Shown piece after piece: positions 1-6,700 of a stretch of DNA of 8,597 nt. The notes under the pieces are model-generated. The model was not told where the DNA came from. It was given only the letters and a program-made list of their open reading frames with translations, and did no database searches. A program made the position numbers and the translations under genes. Numbering within the stretch: position 1 is the stretch's first letter; the number at the start of each line of letters is the position of its first letter. Source of the DNA: Lachnospiraceae bacterium UBA3643 (GTDB lineage: Bacteria > Bacillota > Clostridia > Lachnospirales > Lachnospiraceae); NCBI GenBank assembly GCA_002373855.1, contig DFKO01000117.1:1358-9954 (forward strand). The letters run 5' to 3'.

Positions 1-46
1 CACCCTGATTAAGAGTCAGGTGCTCTACCAGCTGAGCTAGCGGTGC
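1..46 (-). tRNA. tRNA-Lys (anticodon CTT), 3' part cut off by window edge
   Basis: Read on the minus strand, the gene starts at 46 with a 7-base acceptor strand GCACCGC. TA and a D arm follow (GCTC / AGCTGGTA loop / GAGC), then the anticodon stem-loop CCTGA-CTCTTAA-TCAGG. Loop position 33 is T and the anticodon is CTT (positions 13-11), which reads the lysine codon AAG. The variable loop begins and then the window ends, so the T arm and the 3' acceptor strand are not visible. The fold up to that point is canonical with full pairing, so it looks like a functional gene rather than a relic. It is transcribed away from the tatD operon. Confidence 0.93.
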
Positions 47-64
47 TTACCGCGAACAAATGTT

Positions 65-93
65 ACTATAACACAATGCAATTGATTGTGCAA
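65..93 (-). promoter_or_regulatory. Probable promoter of the leftward tRNA-Lys gene
   Basis: On the minus strand, TATAGT (positions 70-65) resembles a -10 box. TTGCAC (93-88), 17 bases upstream, is a weak -35 box. Transcription would start near 58, giving a leader of about 12 bases before the mature tRNA 5' end at 46, a normal geometry for a tRNA promoter. The -10 is good (5 of 6), but the -35 matches consensus only in its TTG half. The assignment rests on position as much as on sequence. Confidence 0.45.
72..90. promoter_or_regulatory. Perfect dyad CACAAT-N7-ATTGTG, operator-like
   Basis: CACAAT (72-77) and ATTGTG (85-90) are exact inverted complements separated by seven bases; the smaller palindrome CAATTG (79-84) sits between them. 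The dyad covers the spacer and -35 region of the leftward tRNA promoter and lies about 30 bases upstream of the rightward -10 box. A dimeric repressor bound here could affect either direction. No regulator is encoded nearby, and a 6+6 dyad can arise by chance in AT-rich DNA. Confidence 0.25.
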
Positions 94-118
94 CTACTTT
101 TTTTAAAAATTTTCAGAT

Positions 119-124
119 TATAAT
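119..124 (+). promoter_or_regulatory. Probable -10 box of the tatD-rsmA-GT operon
   Basis: A perfect TATAAT lies 30 bases upstream of the tatD ATG, placing the transcription start near 131 and giving a leader of about 24 bases. The -35 window (about 96-101) reads ACTTTT, a poor match, and there is no TG extension. An AT-rich upstream stretch (98-114) could act as an UP-like element. This is the only credible promoter seen ahead of the three-gene operon. Confidence 0.5.
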
Positions 125-154
125 ATTTAAGTATAAAAAGAAAGAGAAAAAGAG

Positions 155-937
155 ATGATTTTTGATACACATACCCATTATGACGATGACAGATATGATG
201 AAGACAGGTTCGAGCTGATAGAATCCCTCCGTGATAAAAACGTGGGAATGGTGGTAGATGTATGCGCTACCTGGGATTCCATGGAGGATATAAAGGCTCT
301 CACAAAAAAGTATGATTTCATATACGGATCGGTTGGTCTCCACCCCGAGGGTATAATGGCCCTTGAACAGGACGGGGACAGGATCATGAAGGAAATGGAG
401 GATCTTCTCGTAAACGATCCAAAGATGGTGGCCGTAGGTGAGATAGGCCTCGATTATCATTATGATGAGCCGTCAAAGGATATACAGATCAAATGGTTTG
501 AGGAGCAGATGAAAATGGCAGCCAGGGTTAAAAAGCCCGTCATCATCCACTCAAGAGAAGCCTGCGAGGATACTATGGAGATACTGCGAAAGTATCCGGA
601 TGTTAAAGGAGTGATGCACTGCTATTCGTATGCAAAGGAGACGGCAGCAGAGCTCATAAAAATGGGATATTATATCGGAGTAGGTGGTGTGGTTACCTTT
701 AAGAACTCAAAGAAATTAAAAGAGACTGTACAGATGATACCTCTTGATAAACTGGTACTGGAGACGGATTGCCCGTACCTGGCGCCGGAGCCGTTTAGAG
801 GTACGAGAAACGACTCTTCTCTCATTAAATATGTAATAGAGGAAGTGGCATCCTTAAGGGGCCAGACAGTATCAGAGATAGAGAGTGCATGCTATGAAAA
901 TGCGCTCAGGATGTATGGAATAGACAGGCAGGAATAA
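155..937 (+). CDS. tatD: TatD-family metal-dependent hydrolase (DNase)
   Basis: The 260-residue product has the full length and order of motifs of the TatD family, TIM-barrel amidohydrolase-like enzymes. Members are metal-dependent 3'-5' exonucleases or DNases linked to DNA repair and turnover. Predicted metal ligands are H6 and H8 in the N-terminal DTHTHYD motif, E96 in GEIGLDYH, H132 in IIHSR, H155 in MHCYS and D205 in ETDCPYLAPEP. All are present, so the enzyme should be active. The start at ATG 155 puts the THTH motif at residues 5-8, as expected. The upstream sequence is purine-rich (AAAGAGAAAAAGAG) rather than a strong Shine-Dalgarno. The gene heads an operon: rsmA begins two bases after its stop. 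The exact substrate within the family cannot be read from sequence. Confidence 0.93.
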   Translation: MIFDTHTHYDDDRYDEDRFELIESLRDKNVGMVVDVCATWDSMEDIKALTKKYDFIYGSVGLHPEGIMALEQDGDRIMKEMEDLLVNDPKMVAVGEIGLDYHYDEPSKDIQIKWFEEQMKMAARVKKPVIIHSREACEDTMEILRKYPDVKGVMHCYSYAKETAAELIKMGYYIGVGGVVTFKNSKKLKETVQMIPLDKLVLETDCPYLAPEPFRGTRNDSSLIKYVIEEVASLRGQTVSEIESACYENALRMYGIDRQE

Positions 938-939
938 AT

Positions 940-1818
940 ATGGCAACTCTCGGTTCACCGTCGCAGACAGCGGCGATCATAAACAAATATAATTTCAATT
1001 TTAAGAAGAAATTCGGTCAGAACTTTCTGATCGATAAGAGTATGCTGGAAAAAATAGTTGATGCGGCTCTTGTCGGAGAGGATGACTGTGTCCTGGAGAT
1101 AGGTCCCGGTATCGGTACCATGACCCAGTATCTGGCAGAGCGGGCCAGGAAAGTTATTGCCGTTGAGATAGACGAGACCCTGATCCCTGTTTTAAATGAT
1201 ACACTCTCCTCATACGATAATGTCACTATCATAAATGCGGATATATTAAAGACCGATATACAGGAACTTTGTGACAAATATAATAATGGCAAACCTGTAA
1301 AGGTAGTGGCTAATCTGCCATATTACATCACTACACCGATCATCATGGGTCTCCTTGAAAAGAGAGTACCTGTCAGCAATATTACAGTAATGGTTCAAAA
1401 AGAAGTGGCCGACCGTATGCAGGAGGGCCCCGGCAGCAAGGATTACGGCGCTCTCTCCCTGGCAGTCCAGTACTACTCAAAGCCTGAGGTGGTGGCTGTA
1501 GTACCGCCGGAGTGCTTTATGCCAAGGCCTAATGTATCAAGCTCTGTCATCAGACTTGATCTCTATGAAGAGTGTCCCGTTAAGGTAAAAGATGATAAAT
1601 ATATGTTCAGACTGATCAGGGCATCCTTTAATCAGAGGAGAAAGACTCTCTCAAACGGATTATCAAATGACAGTTCATTAAATCTAACGAGAGACAAGGT
1701 CGTCGCAGCCCTCGTAAAGATGGGAAAGCCTGAGACAGTGAGGGGCGAGACATTTACTCTTGAAGAATTTGCGGTTTTATCAGATCTGCTTTTGGAGCAA
1801 AAAAATTTTGAGTATTAA
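940..1818 (+). CDS. rsmA: 16S rRNA (adenine(1518)-N6/adenine(1519)-N6)-dimethyltransferase RsmA/KsgA
   Basis: The 292-residue product matches the KsgA/RsmA family, which uses S-adenosylmethionine to dimethylate two adjacent adenines in helix 45 of 16S rRNA late in 30S assembly. Loss of the enzyme gives kasugamycin resistance. Visible motifs, in order, are the N-terminal KKKFGQNFL (22-30), SAM-binding LEIGPGIGTMT (52-62), acidic VEID (75-78), NADIL (99-103), the catalytic-type NLPYYIT (125-131), MVQKEVADRM (151-160), MPRPNVSSSVIRL (194-206) and FNQRRKTL (230-237). The start at ATG 940, two bases after the tatD stop, gives the usual short tail before the family core and implies translational coupling. 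The RNase M5 gene (rnmV) that often sits between tatD and rsmA in Firmicutes is absent. The 3' end overlaps the next gene. Confidence 0.97.
   Translation: MATLGSPSQTAAIINKYNFNFKKKFGQNFLIDKSMLEKIVDAALVGEDDCVLEIGPGIGTMTQYLAERARKVIAVEIDETLIPVLNDTLSSYDNVTIINADILKTDIQELCDKYNNGKPVKVVANLPYYITTPIIMGLLEKRVPVSNITVMVQKEVADRMQEGPGSKDYGALSLAVQYYSKPEVVAVVPPECFMPRPNVSSSVIRLDLYEECPVKVKDDKYMFRLIRASFNQRRKTLSNGLSNDSSLNLTRDKVVAALVKMGKPETVRGETFTLEEFAVLSDLLLEQKNFEY
1794..1797 (+). promoter_or_regulatory. Ribosome binding site deciding the TTG 1808 start
   Basis: GGAG inside the end of rsmA lies ten bases ahead of TTG 1808. It supports a start there over the farther upstream in-frame TTG at 1760, whose nearest purine-rich stretch (GAGGGG, about 1739-1744) is some 15 bases away. 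The spacing is slightly long, so expression probably depends on ribosomes finishing rsmA. Confidence 0.5.
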
Positions 1819-3538
1819 AAATAAAGAAAGATTTGAAAAAATAATAGTTGTGCTTGTGCCGATAATATTTCTGGCATACGGACTTATTAAAAGCGCAAAA
1901 GGAATAGATCTGACAGACAGCGGGTATAATTACGGCAACTTTATGCATCCTGATACCCTTGACGGTATGTGGTATTATTCCACATATTTATCCAATGTTT
2001 TGGGAAGACTGTTTACCGGACTGCCTCTAGGCAATACCATGCTTGGGATGAATATTTACTGCGGCATATTAAAGTGTATCATCCCGGTAATGTTTTATTT
2101 TTTCATGACAGGAACAAAGAAAGTAAATGTACCCGTGGCATTTTTCGGAGAGCTTGCAGCACTTGGTCTTTGCTGGTGTCCCGTTGCGCTTATATATAAT
2201 TATCTGACATATCTCTTATTCGGATTTTGCGTGATACTTCTTATATCGGGACTGCTTTCGAAAAAATCCTTATTACTTTTTTTGGCAGGTGTTGTTCTCG
2301 GATTAAATGTATTTACAAGGCTTCCTAATATCTGCGAGTCAGCACTTATCCTGATCGTCATCGGATATTCGGTGATTGAAAAAGAAAAGGCAACTGAATG
2401 TATAAAAAAATGTCTGATATGCATAGGCGGATTTGCAGCAGCCGTTATCGTAATGGTTTTGGTTGCAGGACCGTCATCTTATATAAACGGCATATCAGAA
2501 CTTTTCGGCGCAACAAAGGAAGCATCGGATTATTCACCACTTGGGATGATCGGGGATATTCTCGCGGGATATAAAGAGAGTCTGTTTTATTTTATCAGAA
2601 CGGCAGGATTTCTTATCTGCATTATTGTTATCAGCATTGCAATTCCTGTTAAACTAAAGAAAGTACGATATGTGGTAACAGTTATTTTATCTTCGCTCTT
2701 TCTATATTATATGGAGAGAAACAGTCTGTTCGGTTTTGATTATAAAAGCCTTCAGGCGGTATTTCAGTTTGCTGTTCTGTGGATTGATATTTCCCTGATC
2801 GCATTTATAATTGCCATCATTGATAAAAATACCTGTAAAGAGATAAAGCTTTTATCAATGGCCGGACTGATCACGATATTCATTACTCCCATAGGAAGCA
2901 ACAACGGACTCTATCCCGTTTTAAACAATATGTTTATTATCTTCCCTGTTTCGATCCAGCTGATCTATGATTATTCAAAAAAAGAAATCTCATTGATAAA
3001 AGGCAGATTAAAGGGTGACATGTTTTTTGGAAGTATCGGAGCATGTATTGTAATGATGATAATATCGTGCCTCGGGACAGGAATGTTTTGTCTGTTTAAT
3101 GACAGGGATGCAAATCGCTGGGTAGAGGGTAATCCCGTCCTGACCGGAATGAATACAAATGAGACAATGGTCCGTGATCTGACGGCTCTTTCGGGATATT
3201 ACCGGGAGATAACCGGGGATGGAGATACGGGACTTTTGCTATACGGCAATATACCGGCGCTTATGTATTATCTGGACGGAAAGCCTGTCATATCCTCGTC
3301 CTGGCCGGACCTTGATTCATATAACAGTATGAAATTTGAAAATGAGATAAACAGTATGACAGATCATCCGGTCATCATGATAGGACAGGGAAGCGTGCTG
3401 TACGAAATGGAGGATCTGACAGCTGAAGTATCGTTGGATCTTTCGGAAAAAGAAAAAATACTGCTGGAATACATAAAAAATAATGAATATACGCTTGATT
3501 ATGTAAACCGGATCGCGAAAGTATATATCCTGAAATAA
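1808..3538 (+). CDS. Polytopic membrane protein, GT-C glycosyltransferase-like
   Basis: With TTG 1808 as start the product is 576 residues; TTG 1760 would add 16. I see about 13 hydrophobic spans: 10-27, 86-103, 107-128, 131-149, 153-170, 176-190, 202-222, 260-282, 286-301, 317-338, 347-361, 371-388 and 404-430. A soluble C-terminal domain follows (431-576), predicted outside the cell if the N-terminus is inside. A long first loop after span 1 carries acidic and aromatic residues (DLTDSGYNYGNF, 34-45), like the acidic first loop of GT-C enzymes that transfer sugars from lipid-phosphate donors. The C-terminal domain has YGNIPALMYYLDGKP (479-493) and WPDLDSY (499-505), which I recall from clostridial membrane proteins of unknown function. 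The start overlaps rsmA by 11 bases, and a terminator follows the stop. A Wzy-like polymerase or flippase is an alternative. The sugar and acceptor are unknown. Confidence 0.72.
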   Translation: MSIKNKERFEKIIVVLVPIIFLAYGLIKSAKGIDLTDSGYNYGNFMHPDTLDGMWYYSTYLSNVLGRLFTGLPLGNTMLGMNIYCGILKCIIPVMFYFFMTGTKKVNVPVAFFGELAALGLCWCPVALIYNYLTYLLFGFCVILLISGLLSKKSLLLFLAGVVLGLNVFTRLPNICESALILIVIGYSVIEKEKATECIKKCLICIGGFAAAVIVMVLVAGPSSYINGISELFGATKEASDYSPLGMIGDILAGYKESLFYFIRTAGFLICIIVISIAIPVKLKKVRYVVTVILSSLFLYYMERNSLFGFDYKSLQAVFQFAVLWIDISLIAFIIAIIDKNTCKEIKLLSMAGLITIFITPIGSNNGLYPVLNNMFIIFPVSIQLIYDYSKKEISLIKGRLKGDMFFGSIGACIVMMIISCLGTGMFCLFNDRDANRWVEGNPVLTGMNTNETMVRDLTALSGYYREITGDGDTGLLLYGNIPALMYYLDGKPVISSSWPDLDSYNSMKFENEINSMTDHPVIMIGQGSVLYEMEDLTAEVSLDLSEKEKILLEYIKNNEYTLDYVNRIAKVYILK

Positions 3539-3546
3539 TATAATTT

Positions 3547-3603
3547 GCCACAATATTTTGTGAGTTCATATGAAAAAGGCCGAAATATTGTGGCTTTTAT
3601 TTT
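3547..3603 (+). terminator. Rho-independent terminator of the tatD-rsmA-GT operon
   Basis: GCCACAATATTT (3547-3558) pairs perfectly over 12 bases with AAATATTGTGGC (3583-3594), extendable by a T-G and a G-C pair. The stem is followed at once by TTTTATTTT (3595-3603). The 20-base loop contains the palindrome TTCATATGAA (3565-3574), which could form a small secondary hairpin. CACAA-TATT-TTGTG (3549-3562) is a shorter alternative hairpin that would compete with the main stem. The position, nine bases after the stop codon, fits an operon end. Confidence 0.88.
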
Positions 3604-3630
3604 GACATCATTATACTGTTATGGTAAACT
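3602..3630 (+). promoter_or_regulatory. Promoter of the TPR/AAA-like gene, overlapping the terminator T tract
   Basis: A perfect -35 box TTGACA (3602-3607) is followed after exactly 17 bases by TAAACT (3625-3630). A TG extension (TGG, 3622-3624) directly precedes this -10. The predicted start is near 3637, giving a leader of about 84 bases before ATG 3721. In that leader AGTGGG (3638-3643) can pair with CCCATT (3652-3657), one pair being a wobble, as a small hairpin close to the transcript 5' end. The first two bases of the -35 are also the last two of the upstream terminator's T tract. Confidence 0.75.
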
Positions 3631-3710
3631 TTCGAAGAGTGGGTTTTTGTGCCCATTATGGTATTTTTTATATTATTTTCGAGGAAAACGAAGGTGGAGA
3701 AAAGAAGAAA

Positions 3711-3716
3711 AAGGGG
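3711..3716 (+). promoter_or_regulatory. Ribosome binding site for ATG 3721
   Basis: AAGGGG ends four bases before ATG 3721. It is a fair but close-spaced Shine-Dalgarno. A second purine-rich stretch, AAGGTGGAG (3691-3699), has no start codon at suitable distance. The site favours ATG 3721 over in-frame GTG 3649 or ATG 3658 upstream and ATG 3751 downstream, which has no clear site. Confidence 0.55.
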
Positions 3717-3720
3717 ACTG

Positions 3721-6700
3721 ATGTCCGAAGAGAAAAGAAAGTATACCATTATGTCTGACGAGATCATCGAGCTCGTATCTAAAGGCGAATATGCCGAGGC
3801 TGCGGACATAGCGGATCAGATAGACTGGCGCAAAGTCAGAAGCTATACAATGCTTCAGCGTATCAGTGACCTCTATAAAGTCAACAACAGACTTCAGGAT
3901 GCTCTTGATATCATGCTCCTTGCCTACGACAGAAGTCCTAACAGCAAGAGTACAGTTTTTTCCATATGTGAACTTTATCTTGAGACAGGCGATCAGGTAT
4001 CTGCAATGCAGTACATGAGCGTATACAACAGGATGGCTCCCGGAGATGTAGGCGGTGACATCCTTAAATATGAACTCCTCGAATATGCAGAGGCTACATA
4101 CGAGGAGAGAGTGGCCCAGCTTGAAAAGATAGCATCAAAGAGCCTTGAGCCGGAGTGGACATACCAGCTCGCATATATGTATCACTGTATGGGACTTGCC
4201 ACCAGATGTGTTGAGTGCTGTGACAAACTGATCTCACTTTTTGGCAAAGGTCCTTTTGTAATAAAGGCCATGGAGCTTAAGATGCTCCACGCAAAGCTGT
4301 CCGAGTCCCAGCAGGCCGTGTACGACAGGCGCAATGATGTGGAGGGTGACCTCTCTTCATTTGAGAGCGACAGTGAGGAGATGCCCGGTGCCACCGAGGA
4401 AGATGATTTCCACGTAAAGACAATAGATATGAGCAAGTTCAATACCATCAATCTCCAGAAGGCCCTCGCAGAGTCTATGAGAGAGCTCATGGGTGATGAT
4501 GAGATCAGTGATGATACGAAAGTGACTCATAAGATCGCTTCATCAATGATGGATGATGACGATGATGATATAAAGCCGGTAGAAGAGCCGGGCTCTGTCA
4601 CAAAGAAATTCCATACCAATCCAATCGAAAATGTACCTGAAGTTTATGACGACGGCGGAGAAGTTTATTCCGAAAACGGAGAGCTCCTGTTTACAGATGA
4701 CGGCGTTAATTTCTATACTCCCGACGGTATTTTATATGAGGGTGAGCTCTATTATCCCGTAAGTGATGATTATGTGGAGGAACAGCCTGTATCGGCTGAT
4801 ACGATCGTAATGCCCGGCAGGGATACAGGTGAGGTAAAGACAGAAACCGCACCTGAGCAAAATAAGCCTGCAACCCGGGAGACAAAAGAGGAAGCAGAGG
4901 CCGATAAGGTGATCCATGAGACATTCTTTGAGGACAAGACAGCTGATATCTACAGTACGTCTTCTATCCAGAGGATGGCTTCAGAGGAGAAAAAGCCTGA
5001 GATAGTAGACCTCGAGGCTATTGCAAAGCAAAATACAGAGAAGAGCTCAATATTCAGCAATGTAAAGAAGGACGGAGAGTTTAATGATGTACTGTCGGTA
5101 GGCAATGACGGTCAGATATCCCTCGTAATGCCCGGAGAAAATAAAGAAGAAAAGCAGATCACAGGTCAGCTTAACATAGAGGACGTCCTCGCCGAGTGGG
5201 AAAAGGTAAAAGAGAAAAAACAGGCCCAGCAGGATGAGGAAGTAAAACAGAATATCCTCGAGCAGACAGGCAAGATCTTTGAGGACTTTGATGAGGATCG
5301 TAAAAACGGAGTCATTGCCCAGATCGAGGAAGAGCAAAAGAAGCAAAAGAGAGTACTCGGTAATGAGATAGAGCTCAAGAAATATGAAGATATAGTAAAG
5401 AAGGATGAGCCTTCATTTGATGCTACGGCAGCCCTTAACAAAGTATACGATACTCCTATCTGGGATGAGGTAGACAAGGCAGTCGAGGCAGATAAGAAAA
5501 AAAGTGAAGCACCGGACGGCGTGGTCCAGACACTTGCGGCAGGGGCAGCAGTTGCAGGAGCAGCGGTTGCAGGTGAAAAAGCAGCAGAGACGGCAGCATC
5601 ATCAGTTGCGACAGCGGTAATAGATGAGCTTGCCGATATTAAACCTTCTGCAGAAGGGGACACAATAGAACTGCCTGATGAAGTGAGGGCATACAGCTAC
5701 TCCCTTAACACAACCCAGGTGATCGATACAGATCAGGTTTCAAAAGAGACAAAGATCACTCTTAATGATGATGCAAAAGAAGAGGAAATAAAAGAACCTG
5801 AGACAGATAAGCCCGGCGATGAAGCTGTAGCGGGAGAGCCTGAAGCAGAGGAAACAACCGTATCAGAGGAAACTGCACAAGAAGAAACTGTGTCAGAAGA
5901 ACCGGCTGCAGAAGAGACAGAGCAGGAAGAGCCTGTTGCAGAGACTGCTCAGGAGCCCGAGCCTGCTGTATCTCCCGAGACAAACAATATCACATTAAAT
6001 ACAGAGCAGATATCAGATATAGGCAGTGCCCTTGAAGAAGCTGCCGATAAGGAAACGGCAAAGGCAGTATCCGAGAGCAATGATGATTATAATGAAGATG
6101 AAGACAGAGATTTCTCATACGATGAGCAGATAATATTTGAGGACTTCCTGTATTCCAAGAAGATGAGAGCCCAGATCCTTGAAGCAGTAGATGTCATATC
6201 CCTTGCTTCATATGTGGGTAATGTATTTATCACCGGCGAGAGCGGTATGGGTACACTTAATCTGGCCAAGGCCATCATTAAGGAGATCCAGCTCATCGAC
6301 AGCAATTTCATCGCAGCCAAGGTTGCCAAGATAAGCGGTAACAAGATGAACAACAAGGATATCCCCGGAATGTTCATGCAGCTATCAAACGGTGCCCTCA
6401 TTATAGAAAAAGCAGGTAAGCTCACAAAGGATACTCTTGAAAATATTACAAGGGCCCTCGAAAATGCGGGAGACGGTATCATCGTCATCATGACAGATAC
6501 AAAGAAGGAGATAGACCGTCTCGTAAATTCATACAGCGTGCTGACAGGATATTTTAATGCGAGAGTCGATATCGTACCGATGAGTGACAACTCTCTCGTG
6601 GAATATGCCAAGAAATATGCATACTCACAGGAGTTTAAGATCGATGAGGAGCGCGGAGTCCTCGCTCTCCATGCGCGTATCAGTCAGCTCCAGATAGGTG

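Noticed and set aside
1..154. tRNA gene as a possible integration (attachment) site for a mobile element
   Set aside because: tRNA genes are common integration sites, but the tRNA 3' end is outside the window, and no integrase or duplicated tRNA fragment is seen.
1969..2199. Second + strand frame of 76 codons within the membrane protein gene
   Set aside because: It is an out-of-frame overlap. The main frame encodes continuous membrane spans through the same bases.
3638..3688. Leader of the large gene as a riboswitch or attenuator
   Set aside because: Only a 6-base-pair hairpin (3638-3657) and a 5-base-pair hairpin (3676-3688) are visible, with no conserved riboswitch-like core and no stem directly followed by a T run.
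5530..5630. Ala/Gly/Val-rich block of the linker as a possible transmembrane span
   Set aside because: Hydrophobicity comes almost only from alanine and the block is interrupted by charged residues (GEKAAE). It is better described as low-complexity linker.
5166..5663. Open minus-strand frame of 165 codons opposite the linker of the large gene
   Set aside because: It is Ser/Ala/Thr-rich low complexity, the mirror of the Glu/Ala/Lys-rich coding strand. It has no convincing start context and lies wholly inside a well-supported gene.
6087..6611. Open minus-strand frame of 174 codons opposite the AAA-like domain
   Set aside because: It is an antisense shadow of a conserved-looking domain. The composition is biased and there is no ribosome binding site or promoter of its own.
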